From NCBI GenBank assembly GCA_963742535.1, contig CAVUMC010000002.1, forward strand, positions 186,001 to 250,000: a DNA stretch of 64,000 nucleotides, written 5' to 3'. Shown one piece after another: positions 49,962 to 59,134 of the stretch. The position numbers and the translations under genes were made by a program. Below the pieces are notes generated by a model that saw only the letters and a program-made list of their open reading frames with translations, was not told the origin of the DNA and ran no database searches. The number at the start of each line of letters is the position of its first letter. The stretch's first letter is position 1. Source of the stretch: VRUE01 sp963742535. GTDB lineage: Bacteria > Actinomycetota > Thermoleophilia > Solirubrobacterales > 70-9.

Positions 49962-52028
49962 TCAGCCCGCGGCTGAGACGACTTTTTCGGCCAGGTGCGC
50001 CGGCACCTCCTGGTAGTGATCGAACTCAACCTCATACTCGGCGCGGCCGCCGCTGATCGAGCGAAGGTCGGGGGCGTAGTCGAGCACCTCCGCCATCGGC
50101 ACCTCAGCCCTCACCTCGGTCGCCGAGCCCTTCGGCTCCATCCCCAGGGGGTGCCCGCGACGCGAGTTGAGGTCGCCGATCACGTCGCCGACCACGTCCT
50201 CCGGGCAGCTCACAACTAGGCGCACGATCGGCTCCAGCAGCACTGGGTCGGCGGCCTCCATCGCCTCCTTGAAGGCCATCGCACCGGCGATCTTGAAGGC
50301 CATCTCCGAGGAGTCGACGTCATGGTGCTTGCCGTCGACCAAGCGCACCCTCACCCCCTTGACCGGGTAACCAGCGACGGTGCCGTGCGCCATCGCCTCT
50401 TCAATCCCCTTCTCGACCGCGGGGATGAAACCGCCGGGAATCGCCGCTCCCTTGATTCGGTTGACGAACTCGAACTCGACGCCGTCGTCACTGGGCTCGA
50501 TCTCGATTCGGCAATCGGCGAACTGGCCGCGACCGCCGGATTGCTTCTTGTAGCGGGCATGGGCGTCGGCGTGCCGGCGGATCGACTCCTGGTAGGGAAC
50601 CCGCGGCGGGTGCAGCTCGATCTCGACGCCGAAGCGCCGCTTCATCCGCGCCACGATCACCTCGACGTGGACCTGGGTGAGGCCGGCGATGATCTGCTCG
50701 CCGGTCTGGGCGTCGCGGTGGACGTCGAGGGTCGGGTCTTCCTCGGTCAGCCGCCGCACCGCCGCGGCCGCCTTCTCCTCGTCCCCCTTCGACTTCGCCT
50801 CGTAAGCGAAGGCCATGACCGGGTCAGGCAGGCTGAGCGGGGCGAAGGCGATCTCCTCCGGGCCACCACAGAGCACGTCTCCGGCCCGGGTCTGCTTCAA
50901 CTTGACAATTGCGCCGATGTCCCCTGCGCCGAGATCGTCGCAGGGGCGCAGCTCTTTTCCCAGCGGCTGGCCGATCTGGCCGATCCTCTCTTTCTGCCCG
51001 CGGGTGGCATTGAAGGCGTGCGAGTCCGAGTCCAGAGTGCCGCGGTAGACGCGGAAGAGGTTGACCCGGCCGGTGTAGGGGTCGGCGAGGGTCTTGAAGA
51101 CGTAGGCGACGAGCGGGCCCTCCTCGTCGGGCTCGATCTCGATCGCCTCGCCGTCCGCCCCGGTTGCGGGCAGCGCCCCCCGCATCGCCGGCGAAGGCAG
51201 GTCCTCAACCAGCGCCTCCAGCAGTCGCCCGGTGCCGAGATTGCGGGTCGCAACCCCGCAGGTGACAGGAAAAATTCGCCCCGCGGTCACCCCCTGCTTG
51301 AGCACGCGGACGATCTCGTCGTGATCGATCCGCTCGCCCTCGAGGTAGCGCTCCATCAATTGGTCGGAGTTCTCCGCCACCTCGTCCATCAGCTTCTCGC
51401 GGTACTCCTCAGCCTGGGGGCGCAGCTCGTCCGGGATCGGGCCCTCCACAGCCGAGCCCGGCTCGACCCCGTCGTAGACGAACGCCCGCTGGTCGATCAG
51501 GTCGATCACGCCGCTCACCTCATGCTCGGAGCCGATCGGAATCTCGGTCGCGACCACGTGGGCGCCGAACGATGCCTTCAGCGAATCGAGGACGCGGAAG
51601 AAGTCAGCGCGCTCGCGGTCGAGCATGTTGATGAAGACCAGTCGCGCCAGGCCCTCGGCATCGGCACGCCGCCAGAGCCGCTCGGTGTGCACCTCGACCC
51701 CCATCACGCCATTGATGACGATCACTGCCGCGTCAGCGACGCGCAGGGCGGCGATCGCGTCGGCGACGAAACTGGGCTCGCCCGGAGCGTCGATCAGGTT
51801 GATCTCGCGGCCACCGTGCTCAAAGCAGGCCAGCGAGGCATTGATCGAGAGTGAGCGCTCCTGCTCATCGGGCTCGTGATCGGAAACCGTCGTCCCCTCG
51901 GCGACCGTGCCAAGCCGCTGCACCGCACCCGCCTCGAAGAGCATCGCCTCGTGCAGGCTCGTCTTACCGCAACCCCGGTGTCCGATCAGCGCGACGTTGC
52001 GAATCCGGTCTGCAGCCTTATGGGACAC
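49962..52028 (-). CDS. Elongation factor G-like GTPase (EF-G paralogue)
   Basis: A 688-residue translation-factor homologue with all five EF-G domains. The P-loop is GHRGCGKTSLHEAML, not the GHVDAGKTT of translating EF-G. G3 is DAPGEPSFV (DAPG), and G4 reads INMLDRERADF in place of NKxD, which may weaken guanine specificity. Later segments (HVEVIVARMKRRFGVEIELHPPRVPYQESI, then the C-terminal RRGHPLGMEPKG) fit EF-G domains IV and V. It belongs to the class of EF-G-like proteins whose role (tetracycline-resistance-type or regulatory) is unknown. It lies between sigma factor whiG and the 49517 gene on the same strand. Confidence 0.88.
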   Translation of the reverse strand: MSHKAADRIRNVALIGHRGCGKTSLHEAMLFEAGAVQRLGTVAEGTTVSDHEPDEQERSLSINASLACFEHGGREINLIDAPGEPSFVADAIAALRVADAAVIVINGVMGVEVHTERLWRRADAEGLARLVFINMLDRERADFFRVLDSLKASFGAHVVATEIPIGSEHEVSGVIDLIDQRAFVYDGVEPGSAVEGPIPDELRPQAEEYREKLMDEVAENSDQLMERYLEGERIDHDEIVRVLKQGVTAGRIFPVTCGVATRNLGTGRLLEALVEDLPSPAMRGALPATGADGEAIEIEPDEEGPLVAYVFKTLADPYTGRVNLFRVYRGTLDSDSHAFNATRGQKERIGQIGQPLGKELRPCDDLGAGDIGAIVKLKQTRAGDVLCGGPEEIAFAPLSLPDPVMAFAYEAKSKGDEEKAAAAVRRLTEEDPTLDVHRDAQTGEQIIAGLTQVHVEVIVARMKRRFGVEIELHPPRVPYQESIRRHADAHARYKKQSGGRGQFADCRIEIEPSDDGVEFEFVNRIKGAAIPGGFIPAVEKGIEEAMAHGTVAGYPVKGVRVRLVDGKHHDVDSSEMAFKIAGAMAFKEAMEAADPVLLEPIVRLVVSCPEDVVGDVIGDLNSRRGHPLGMEPKGSATEVRAEVPMAEVLDYAPDLRSISGGRAEYEVEFDHYQEVPAHLAEKVVSAAG

Positions 52029-52092
52029 AGCTCCAAAGTACCCGCCGCCGCGCTGGGCGCAACCGGGTTAAGTACGGGAGTTCGGAACGCGC

Positions 52093-52866
52093 TCAGGCGG
52101 GCTGCAGGCCGGACTTCAAGCGCATCACGGCCTTGGTGTGCAGCTGCGAGACACGCGACTCGGTTACGCCGAGAACCTCGCCGATCTCACGCAAGGTGAG
52201 GTTCTCGTAGTAGTAGAGGGCGACGACGAGCTGCTCGCGCTCGGGCAGCGTCGAGATCGCCTCGGTCAGGCGGTCCTTGACCTCGCTGCTGGCCAGCGAC
52301 TCCTGCGGATCCTCGGCGCGAGGATCGGAGATCGTGTCGAGCAACGAGACCTGGTCGCCGGAAGAGTCGGAGACAGTCCAGAGCTCATCGAGTGCGTAGA
52401 CGGAGGAGTTGGCGATCTCCAGCAGCGAAGTCTGCAGTTCTTCCTCGCTGATCTCGAGCCGCGCGGCGAGCTCAGCCTCGCTCGGAGCCCGATGCAGTTC
52501 GTGCTCGAGCTTGGCTTGGGCGGCCTCGATCTCACGGGCGCGGGAACGGACCGAGCGCGGCACCCAGTCGAGCGAGCGCAGCTCGTCGATGATCGCGCCG
52601 CGGATGCGGGTCATCGCGAAGGTCTCGAATTTGATCCCGCGCTCGGGGTCGTAGCGCTCGATCGAGCCGATCAGGCCCATCAGACCGTAGGAGATCAGGT
52701 CGGCGTCGTCGACGTGCGAGGGAAGCCCGGCGCCGAGTCGCCCGGCGACGAACTTGACCATCGGCGAGTAGGCGACCACCAAGCGCTCGCGGGCGGAGGC
52801 ATCCCCTTCCTCCTTGTAGCGGCGCCACAGGTCGCGCAGCTCCACCTCTTTTACACCGGTTTCCAT
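52093..52866 (-). CDS. whiG: RNA polymerase sigma factor, WhiG/FliA type
   Basis: A 257-residue sigma-70 factor of the WhiG/FliA group. Region 2 is ARERLVVAYSPMVKFVAGRLG, with DDADLISYGLMGLIGSIERYDPERGIKFETFAMTRIRGAIIDELRSLDWVPRSVRSRAR, which is the -10 binding and melting part. Region 4 is STLPEREQLVVALYYYENLTLREIGEVLGVTESRVSQLHTKAVMRLK. In Streptomyces, WhiG controls early spore formation; in others it serves motility. No anti-sigma gene is adjacent. Start at 52866. Confidence 0.9.
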   Translation of the reverse strand: METGVKEVELRDLWRRYKEEGDASARERLVVAYSPMVKFVAGRLGAGLPSHVDDADLISYGLMGLIGSIERYDPERGIKFETFAMTRIRGAIIDELRSLDWVPRSVRSRAREIEAAQAKLEHELHRAPSEAELAARLEISEEELQTSLLEIANSSVYALDELWTVSDSSGDQVSLLDTISDPRAEDPQESLASSEVKDRLTEAISTLPEREQLVVALYYYENLTLREIGEVLGVTESRVSQLHTKAVMRLKSGLQPA

Positions 52867-52940
52867 CTAATTCCCCTGCATCCTATGGTCTTGGCAAGTC
52901 GTCGCCGCCGATTCCGGGGTAGCTGACAAGTTGTTACCGC

Positions 52941-53822
52941 TCATGCGCGCGGATGAGTAGCCGCATACGCGTCACGGAGGCGAGCCGCGTCAACCCGAGT
53001 GTAAACCTGCGTTGTCGATATGGAAGCGTGGCCGAGCAACTCCTGGATCGTTCGCAGGTCGGCCCCGCCCTCCAGGAGATGGGTGGCGAAGCTGTGGCGC
53101 AGGGCGTGCGGCGAGACGCCGCCGGCCAGTGCCGCCTCGCGCACCCAGAGCCCCAGGCGCCGGGTGATGTCCGAGTTGGACAGGCGGCGACCACTCTTGG
53201 AAAGGAAGAGGGCCCGCTCGCGCGGGTCGCCGGTGAGCGCGTGGCGGCCACGCTCTGAGTAACGCCGCAGGGCGAGCTGAGCGGGCTCGCCGACGGGCAG
53301 CAGTCGCTCCTTCGAGCCCTTGCCCAGCACCCGCAGCTGCTCGGTCTCGAAATCGAGCGAGTCGAGGTCGAGGTTGACGATCTCCTCGCAGCGCAGGCCA
53401 CAGGAATAGGCAAGCTCGAGCATCGCCCGGTCGCGCAGCTCCAGCGGCGTGTGCGCCGGGATTCGCTCGAGCAGCCCCCGCACCTGCTCGGCGGAGAGCA
53501 CTCGCGGCAGCTTCTCCTCGCGCTTCGGGCTGCTGACGAGGTCCGCGGGGTTCTGCCCCACCTGCTCGGTGCGGACGAGGAAGTCGAAGAGTCCACGGAT
53601 CGAAGCCAGCTTGCGGGCGACGGTCGCCGGCGCAGCACCCCCCGACGAGAGCGAGGCCGCATAGCGCCGCACGTCCCGGTGTCGAAGCTCGCCCGGCGCC
53701 TGCTCCCCCACCGACTCCACGAACTGACCAAGGTCGACGGCATAAGCGCGTCGGGTTCGCTCGGCCATACCGCGGCCGCGCAGATCCCGGTCATATGCGC
53801 TCAGCGCTTCCGCCCAGTTCAC
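52941..53822 (-). CDS. xerD: Tyrosine recombinase XerC/XerD
   Basis: A 293-residue site-specific recombinase that resolves chromosome dimers at dif. The core-binding N-terminal domain (residues 1-85) precedes the catalytic domain with Arg in YSCGLRCEEIVNLDLDSLD, His-x-x-Arg in VSPHALRHSFATHLLEGGADL, His in LLGHASISTTQVYTR, and the terminal Tyr in that same segment. The start is ATG at 53822. It lies between the L,D-transpeptidase and sigma factor genes on the same strand. XerC or XerD cannot be told apart here. Confidence 0.9.
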   Translation of the reverse strand: MNWAEALSAYDRDLRGRGMAERTRRAYAVDLGQFVESVGEQAPGELRHRDVRRYAASLSSGGAAPATVARKLASIRGLFDFLVRTEQVGQNPADLVSSPKREEKLPRVLSAEQVRGLLERIPAHTPLELRDRAMLELAYSCGLRCEEIVNLDLDSLDFETEQLRVLGKGSKERLLPVGEPAQLALRRYSERGRHALTGDPRERALFLSKSGRRLSNSDITRRLGLWVREAALAGGVSPHALRHSFATHLLEGGADLRTIQELLGHASISTTQVYTRVDAARLRDAYAATHPRA

Positions 53823-53879
53823 AGGAATGAATTCGGGCTTGGTGGATTACGTCCTGCGAACGGAGGCGAATCCAGGGAG

Positions 53880-54917
53880 CTAGCCGATGAAGATCGGCGT
53901 CCCGACTTCGACCTGGGGATAGAGTTCTTCGACGTCGGGGATCGACATTCGCACGCAGCCGTGCGAGGCAGCGGAGCCGAGCGATTCGGTCTCTTCGGTG
54001 CCGTGGATGCCGGCGCCTTCGTAGATCGCCATCCAGCGCGCCTTGATCGGGTTCGAGGGTCCCGGCGGAATCGTCTGGCCGGCGAGGTCACCCGCCCAGG
54101 CGGAGTCGGGCACGTGCCAGGTCGGATTTTCTTCCTTTTCCTGGATTTCGTACAGCCCTTCGGGCGTTTCCAACCCTTCCTGGCCGACGGCGACGGTGTA
54201 CGTCTTCGCCAGCTTCAGGTCCTTCCAGAGCCGCAGAGTGAAGGTGGCGCGGTCCAGGGTCAGGTAGGACGGGTACTGGGACGCGACTTCCTTGGTCGAA
54301 ACATCGGGTTTCGTGTAGTGGGTGCGGGCGGCAATCGTGTGGTCGGCGCTGGCGTTCAGCACCGCCGCCTGCAGCTGGCGGGTGAGCAGGTTGTCGCGCA
54401 GCTTGCGCCCGTTCTTCGCCGCCACGACTTCGAGCGAGTCGGCGCTTGGTTCGACCGAGGCATTCTGCGCTTCGCGGTCGACTTCGTCGGCGACCTGGCG
54501 CACGAAACGGTTGATCGCCTGCTTCGAGTAGGTGACGTCGGCGGGGACCTGCTCGTCGACGCCGCCGCCGGTGACGTAACGGACCAGGCGTCCCGGGAAG
54601 CCACCGCTGCTGCTTTCGTCTAGTGCTTCTTCAATCGCCGCGTCGATATCGGCGTGGACTTTGAGGCTCTTACCCGGCAGCGTCCAGCTTTCGCCGTCGT
54701 AGCCGACCCGCAGAGAGTGCTTCACCGGACCCAAGAGATGGCGGCGCACCGCCTGCTCAGCTTCGGCTTCGTCCATGCCGCCAACATCGACGCCGCCGAC
54801 GGTGACGCCATCGGCGATCTTGTCCTTCTCGGAACTGTCATAGGCGTAGCCAGCCGCGACACCAATCAGGAGCAGCGCAGCCAGGGTGATGAGCGCGATC
54901 CGACCCTTACGACCCAT
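53880..54917 (-). CDS. L,D-transpeptidase with peptidoglycan-binding region
   Basis: A 345-residue envelope enzyme. An N-terminal helix (IALITLAALLLIGVAAGYAY) anchors it. Residues 35-200 form a putative peptidoglycan-binding domain (PG_binding_4 type). The C-terminal YkuD domain carries the catalytic signature GIHGTEETESLGSAASHGCVRM with His and Cys. It makes 3-3 cross-links in peptidoglycan and is insensitive to most beta-lactams. It stands alone between xerD and the divergent formyl-THF cyclo-ligase. Confidence 0.92.
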   Translation of the reverse strand: MGRKGRIALITLAALLLIGVAAGYAYDSSEKDKIADGVTVGGVDVGGMDEAEAEQAVRRHLLGPVKHSLRVGYDGESWTLPGKSLKVHADIDAAIEEALDESSSGGFPGRLVRYVTGGGVDEQVPADVTYSKQAINRFVRQVADEVDREAQNASVEPSADSLEVVAAKNGRKLRDNLLTRQLQAAVLNASADHTIAARTHYTKPDVSTKEVASQYPSYLTLDRATFTLRLWKDLKLAKTYTVAVGQEGLETPEGLYEIQEKEENPTWHVPDSAWAGDLAGQTIPPGPSNPIKARWMAIYEGAGIHGTEETESLGSAASHGCVRMSIPDVEELYPQVEVGTPIFIG

Positions 54918-54990
54918 TACTCCTGAATCCTACGACCGCGGGCCGACGGGCTGGCCGAATTTCGTGGGTCGCGGCGGATATGTTTCAGCA

Positions 54991-55713
54991 ATGCCGCCCA
55001 AGGCCAGCAAGGACACAGTCCGCAAAGAAGTGTGGAAAGCGATGGATCGCGAGGGCGTTTCCCGCTTTCCTGGAGCCGAGGGACGCATTCCAAACTTCGC
55101 CGGGGCGAAAATGGCGGCGGAGAAGCTTTCCGGGCAGCGGCTCTGGCGGCGAGCCCGGGTGATCAAGGCAAACCCGGATTCGCCGCAGACCTACGCCCGA
55201 CGCATGGCGCTGGAGGAGGGCAAGATCGTGATCATGGCGGTGCCGCGCCTGCGCGACCCCCACCCCTTCCGCGTGCTCGACCCGAAAAAGCTCTCGAAAA
55301 AAGCGATGAAAGAGGCGGCGACGATCAAGGGGGCACTGAAACACGGTCGCGTCGTCGCCCTCGATGAGCTACCCGAGATCGACTTCGTCCTCTGTGGCTC
55401 GGTCGCGGTCAACCTCAGCGGCGCCCGCGTTGGCAAGGGTGGCGGCTACTCGGACCTCGAGTACGGGGTGCTGATCGACGCCGGCAAGATCGACGGGCAC
55501 ACCACGGTGGCGACGACGGTCCACCCCACCCAGGTGCTGCGCCGTCATTTGATGATGACCTCGCATGACCTGCCGGTCGATGTAATCGCTACGCCGCGGG
55601 CGGTGATCGAGGTCGAGCGCCAGTACGAGCGCCCGCGGGGCATTCTCTGGGACCACCTGCAGCCGCCTCAAATTCGTGAGATACCCATACTCGAACGTAT
55701 GGGCTATGCGTGA
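54991..55713 (+). CDS. 5-formyltetrahydrofolate cyclo-ligase family protein
   Basis: A 240-residue protein of the MTHFS fold, starting at ATG 54991. The segments are VRKEVWKAMDREGVSRFPGAEGRIPNF at the start and CGSVAVNLSGARVGKGGGYSDLEYGVL near the end, which gives the GxGKGxxD-like phosphate and substrate loop. The classical enzyme converts 5-formyl-THF to 5,10-methenyl-THF. This longer variant may act on a related substrate. It is followed by a coupled alpha/beta hydrolase (start 55706 overlaps its stop). Confidence 0.82.
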   Translation: MPPKASKDTVRKEVWKAMDREGVSRFPGAEGRIPNFAGAKMAAEKLSGQRLWRRARVIKANPDSPQTYARRMALEEGKIVIMAVPRLRDPHPFRVLDPKKLSKKAMKEAATIKGALKHGRVVALDELPEIDFVLCGSVAVNLSGARVGKGGGYSDLEYGVLIDAGKIDGHTTVATTVHPTQVLRRHLMMTSHDLPVDVIATPRAVIEVERQYERPRGILWDHLQPPQIREIPILERMGYA

Positions 55714-56608
55714 CGACTACGGCAACCCAGATCCCGACTGGTTGAAGATCGACTGGCGGCAGCACCTGCACCGGGTGCAGCTGCCAGGCGCTGAAGTCAA
55801 CTACGCCGAGATCGGCGAAGGCGAGCCGATCATTTTCATCCACGGCATTTCCGGTTCCTGGCAGAACTGGCTCGAAAACCTGCCCCACTTCGGTCGCAAC
55901 CATCGCGCGATCGCCCTCGACCTGCCCGGCTTCGGCGCCAGCCCGATGCCCTCCTGGCCGATCGACATGCCCGCCTACGGCCGCCTCCTGCGCGACTTTT
56001 GCGAGAAGCTCGGGCTCGGCAAGGACGTAACGCTCGTCGGCAACTCGATGGGCGGCTTGGTCGCCGCCGAGGCGGCGCTGGGCGAGCCGAACCGCTTCAA
56101 CAGGTTGGTGCTGGTCTCGGCGGCCGGCTTCATCAACACCTGGCTGCCCCACCAACGGGGCGTGGCGACCTCTCGTGCCTGGAACAGGTTCGGCGCTCGC
56201 GTGGGCGCCCTCGCTCGCTTCAGCGTCACGCACCCGATCCCTCGCTGGATCAACTTTCGCTTCGCCATGCGCTACCCCGGCCGCTTGCGCAAGGAGCTGC
56301 TCTGGGAGCAGGTCAACGCCGGCGTCCCCTGCCCCGGCTTCACCGACGCCCTCACCTCGATCATCGAATACGACGCCCGCGATCGCCTCGAAGACATCCA
56401 GATCCCGACGATGATCGTCTGGGGCTTCGAGGACTGGGTGATCTCAGCCGCGGCGGCGCTGAGCTACCACCGGCGCATTCCCCAATCCCGTCTCGAGATC
56501 TTCGAGCACACCGGCCACGTCCCCCAGATGGAGCGCCCAGCGCGCTTCAACGCCGTGGTCGACGACTTCATCTCGACCAGCCCCGATCCACAGCTGACCA
56601 ACGACTGA
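55706..56608 (+). CDS. Alpha/beta hydrolase
   Basis: A 300-residue hydrolase. The oxyanion loop is IFIHGISGSWQNW, the nucleophile elbow VGNSMGGLVAAEAA with the catalytic Ser, an Asp at VWGFEDWVISAAA, and the catalytic His at EHTGHVPQMERP. So the triad is complete. The start at 55706 overlaps the previous gene's stop; another start at 55676 is possible. The substrate is unknown. It converges with ilvD, 7 bases from its stop. Confidence 0.9.
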   Translation: MRDDYGNPDPDWLKIDWRQHLHRVQLPGAEVNYAEIGEGEPIIFIHGISGSWQNWLENLPHFGRNHRAIALDLPGFGASPMPSWPIDMPAYGRLLRDFCEKLGLGKDVTLVGNSMGGLVAAEAALGEPNRFNRLVLVSAAGFINTWLPHQRGVATSRAWNRFGARVGALARFSVTHPIPRWINFRFAMRYPGRLRKELLWEQVNAGVPCPGFTDALTSIIEYDARDRLEDIQIPTMIVWGFEDWVISAAAALSYHRRIPQSRLEIFEHTGHVPQMERPARFNAVVDDFISTSPDPQLTND

Positions 56609-56615
56609 ATACTTT

Positions 56616-58310
56616 TCAGCCGGTGACCGCTCCGCGGGCAGCGGACGAAACCGTGGCGGCGTACTTCTCCATTACGCCACGGCCGAATGGAGATTTGGGC
56701 GACTCGTAGGCGGCGACGCGCTTGGCGATCTCCTCGTCGGGGAGGTCGACGTCAATGCGGCGGTTGTCGATGTCGACGGTCACTTGGTCGCCCTCCTGAA
56801 TCGCCGCGATCGGACCGCCCTTCGCCGCCTCGGGGGCGACGTGGCCGACCATCAGGCCGCGAGTGGCGCCGGAGAAGCGACCGTCGGTGATCATCGCCAC
56901 GCTCTCGCCCAGGCCCTCGCCGACGATCGCGGCGGTCACCTGAAGCATCTCGCGCATGCCGGGCCCGCCGATCGGCCCCTCGTTGCGAATCACGACGATG
57001 TCACCCGGATTGATCTGCTGCTCCTTGACCGCGCGAAAGCACTTCTCTTCGGACTCGAAGACGCGCGCGGGCCCGGTCTGCTGAGTCCGCTCGGTGCCGG
57101 CGAGCTTGACCACGGATCCTTCCGGCGCGAGGTTGCCCTTGAGGATTGCCAGGCCGCCCTCGGGGCTCTTCGGGTTGTCGAGGGGGCGCACGACTTCCTG
57201 CCCAGGCGCTTCGGTCGCCTCCGCGGCGACCTCGCCGATCGTCTTGCCGGTGACCGTGAGCGCGTCGCCGTGCAGCGCGCCCGCATCGGCGAGGCGCTTG
57301 AGGATCACCGGCACGCCGCCGGCGGCAAAGAGGTCGGTGGCGACAAAGCGCCCGCCCGGCTTGAGGTCGGCGAAGAGCGGCGTCGCGCGGGAGATCCGCT
57401 CGAAGTCATCGATCGTCAGCTCGATGCCCAGCTCGTTGGCGAGCGCGATCAGGTGCAGGACCGCGTTGGTCGAGCCGCCCGAAGCGCAGACACAGGCAAT
57501 CGCGTTCTCCAACGAGTCGCGGGTGATCACCTTGCTCGGGGTGATGTCGTCGACGAGGACTTTCAGCACCAGCTCGCCGATCCGCTCCGCGACCGTGCCC
57601 TTGCCCTCGTCTTCGGCGGGAACCATCGCCGAGCCCCCGGCGCTGATCCCCAGCGCCTCAAAGGCACAGGCCATCGTGTTGGCGGTGAACTGGCCACCAC
57701 AGGCGCCGGCACCGGGGCTGGCCACCCCCTCGAGCTCGTTCAGTTCCTCGTCGCTCATGTCGCCGGCGTTGTGGGCGCCGATCGCCTCGAAGATGTCCAG
57801 GATCGTCACGTCGCGGCCGTGCCAGTGGCCGGGGGCGATCGAGCCTCCGTAGAGGAGAACCGAGGGGACGTCGAGCCGGGCCAAAGCCATCGCGCAACCG
57901 GGGATCGTCTTGTCACAAGCGCAGAGCGCGACGATAGCGTCGAACTGGTACCCCCGCGCCATCAGCTCGATTGAGTCAGCGATCACCTCGCGACTGACCA
58001 GCGAAGCCTTCATCCCCTGGGTTCCCATCGTCACCCCGTCGGAGACGGCGACGGTGTTGAACTCCATCGGCGTGCCGCCCGCGGCGCGCACCCCCTCCTT
58101 GACGTGCTCGGCGAGGCCGCGCAGGTGGAAGTTGCAGGGCATCGCCTCGGTCCAGGTGTTGGCGATCCCGATCGTCGGCCTGCTCAGCGCATCGTCATCG
58201 AAGCCGATGCCCTTCATGTAGGCGCGCGAGTGCGCCCGATCGGGCCCGTCGAAGACGACGCTCGAGCGTGGACGAGGCAGGTTGGTGGTCGTGGCGCCGT
58301 TTGAGCTCAT
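56616..58310 (-). CDS. ilvD: Dihydroxy-acid dehydratase
   Basis: Iron-sulfur enzyme of valine, leucine and isoleucine synthesis, making 2-oxo acids from dihydroxy acids. At 564 residues from ATG 58310 it is the usual size. Cluster cysteines are seen in ALCACDKTIPGCAMA and GAGACGGQFTANTMA. Other motifs are RPTIGIANTWTEAMPCNFHL at the start and GGPGMREMLQ with ITDGRFSGATRGLMVGH at the end. The frame is open 104 codons upstream but that part is the antisense of thiD. thiD ends 10 bases before it on the same strand. Confidence 0.94.
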   Translation of the reverse strand: MSSNGATTTNLPRPRSSVVFDGPDRAHSRAYMKGIGFDDDALSRPTIGIANTWTEAMPCNFHLRGLAEHVKEGVRAAGGTPMEFNTVAVSDGVTMGTQGMKASLVSREVIADSIELMARGYQFDAIVALCACDKTIPGCAMALARLDVPSVLLYGGSIAPGHWHGRDVTILDIFEAIGAHNAGDMSDEELNELEGVASPGAGACGGQFTANTMACAFEALGISAGGSAMVPAEDEGKGTVAERIGELVLKVLVDDITPSKVITRDSLENAIACVCASGGSTNAVLHLIALANELGIELTIDDFERISRATPLFADLKPGGRFVATDLFAAGGVPVILKRLADAGALHGDALTVTGKTIGEVAAEATEAPGQEVVRPLDNPKSPEGGLAILKGNLAPEGSVVKLAGTERTQQTGPARVFESEEKCFRAVKEQQINPGDIVVIRNEGPIGGPGMREMLQVTAAIVGEGLGESVAMITDGRFSGATRGLMVGHVAPEAAKGGPIAAIQEGDQVTVDIDNRRIDVDLPDEEIAKRVAAYESPKSPFGRGVMEKYAATVSSAARGAVTG

Positions 58311-58320
58311 GGACCGAAAT

Positions 58321-59124
58321 CTACTGAGGCGGTCCAGAGGCGAGATCGAAGACGTCAACGGGTCCGGGTCCCTCGCCGATGTCACGCAGCCCGTGCGCAA
58401 CCGCGGCGGAGGCAACCTTGCGAGCTTTCCTTGCCGCGGCAAGCGGGTCTTCGCCGCGAGCGAGATAGGCCGCCAGCGCCGAGGAATGGGTGCAGCCCGA
58501 CCCGTGCGAGGCTCCGTCGGGATGCCGCTCACCGGGGATCTCGGCTGATTCGCGACCGTCGAAGAAGAGATCGACGATCCGCTCACTGTGTCCGCCGGTG
58601 ACGACGACCGCGCGTGGCCCAAGCGCTAGAACCTCCCGCGCCAGGTCCTCCTGCGAGTCCTGCGGATCAGCGCCGGCGAGGGCGCGCGCCTCGGGAATGT
58701 TCGGCGTTATCACCGAAGCCAGGGGTAGAAGTCGCTCGACCAAAGCCGCGCGGGCGTCTTCGTCGAGCAACGCGGCGCCGCTCTCGGCGACCATCACCGG
58801 ATCGACGACGACCGGCGCCTCGCCGACGAAGCGCAGCGCCTCGACCACCGCGTCGACCGTCTCGACAGTCCCCAGCATGCCGATCTTGACCGCGTCGACG
58901 CCGATGTCTTCGGCGACAGCCCCAACCTGGGCGACGATCATTTCCGGCGAAATCGCTTCGATCGCCTCGACACCAACCGTGCTCTGGGCAGTGATCGCCG
59001 TGATCGCGGTCATGCCGTGCACCCCGCAGTGAGCGAAGGCCTTGAGATCGGCCTGGATTCCGGCGCCGCCGCCGGAATCCGAGCCGGCGATCGAGAGTAC
59101 GGTCGGTATGCGCTCAGCGTCCAT
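58321..59124 (-). CDS. thiD: Hydroxymethylpyrimidine/phosphomethylpyrimidine kinase
   Basis: A 267-residue enzyme of thiamine synthesis that phosphorylates HMP twice. I take the ATG at 59124 (MDAERIPTVLSIAGSDSGGGAGIQADLKAF). The catalytic C-terminal segment is HGSGCTHSSALAAYLARGED, with the anion-hole Gly-x-Gly-Cys, and the fold is ribokinase-like. It lies between dprA (10 bases upstream) and ilvD. No TPP riboswitch is visible upstream, as the gap to dprA is only 10 bases. Confidence 0.93.
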   Translation of the reverse strand: MDAERIPTVLSIAGSDSGGGAGIQADLKAFAHCGVHGMTAITAITAQSTVGVEAIEAISPEMIVAQVGAVAEDIGVDAVKIGMLGTVETVDAVVEALRFVGEAPVVVDPVMVAESGAALLDEDARAALVERLLPLASVITPNIPEARALAGADPQDSQEDLAREVLALGPRAVVVTGGHSERIVDLFFDGRESAEIPGERHPDGASHGSGCTHSSALAAYLARGEDPLAAARKARKVASAAVAHGLRDIGEGPGPVDVFDLASGPPQ

Positions 59125-59134
59125 TTTGCGCAGC

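Noticed and set aside
52941..53822. This recombinase as the integrase of the tRNA-Gly island
   Set aside because: It sits next to the sigma factor and L,D-transpeptidase genes 5 kb outside the island, and its length and motifs fit the housekeeping Xer group.
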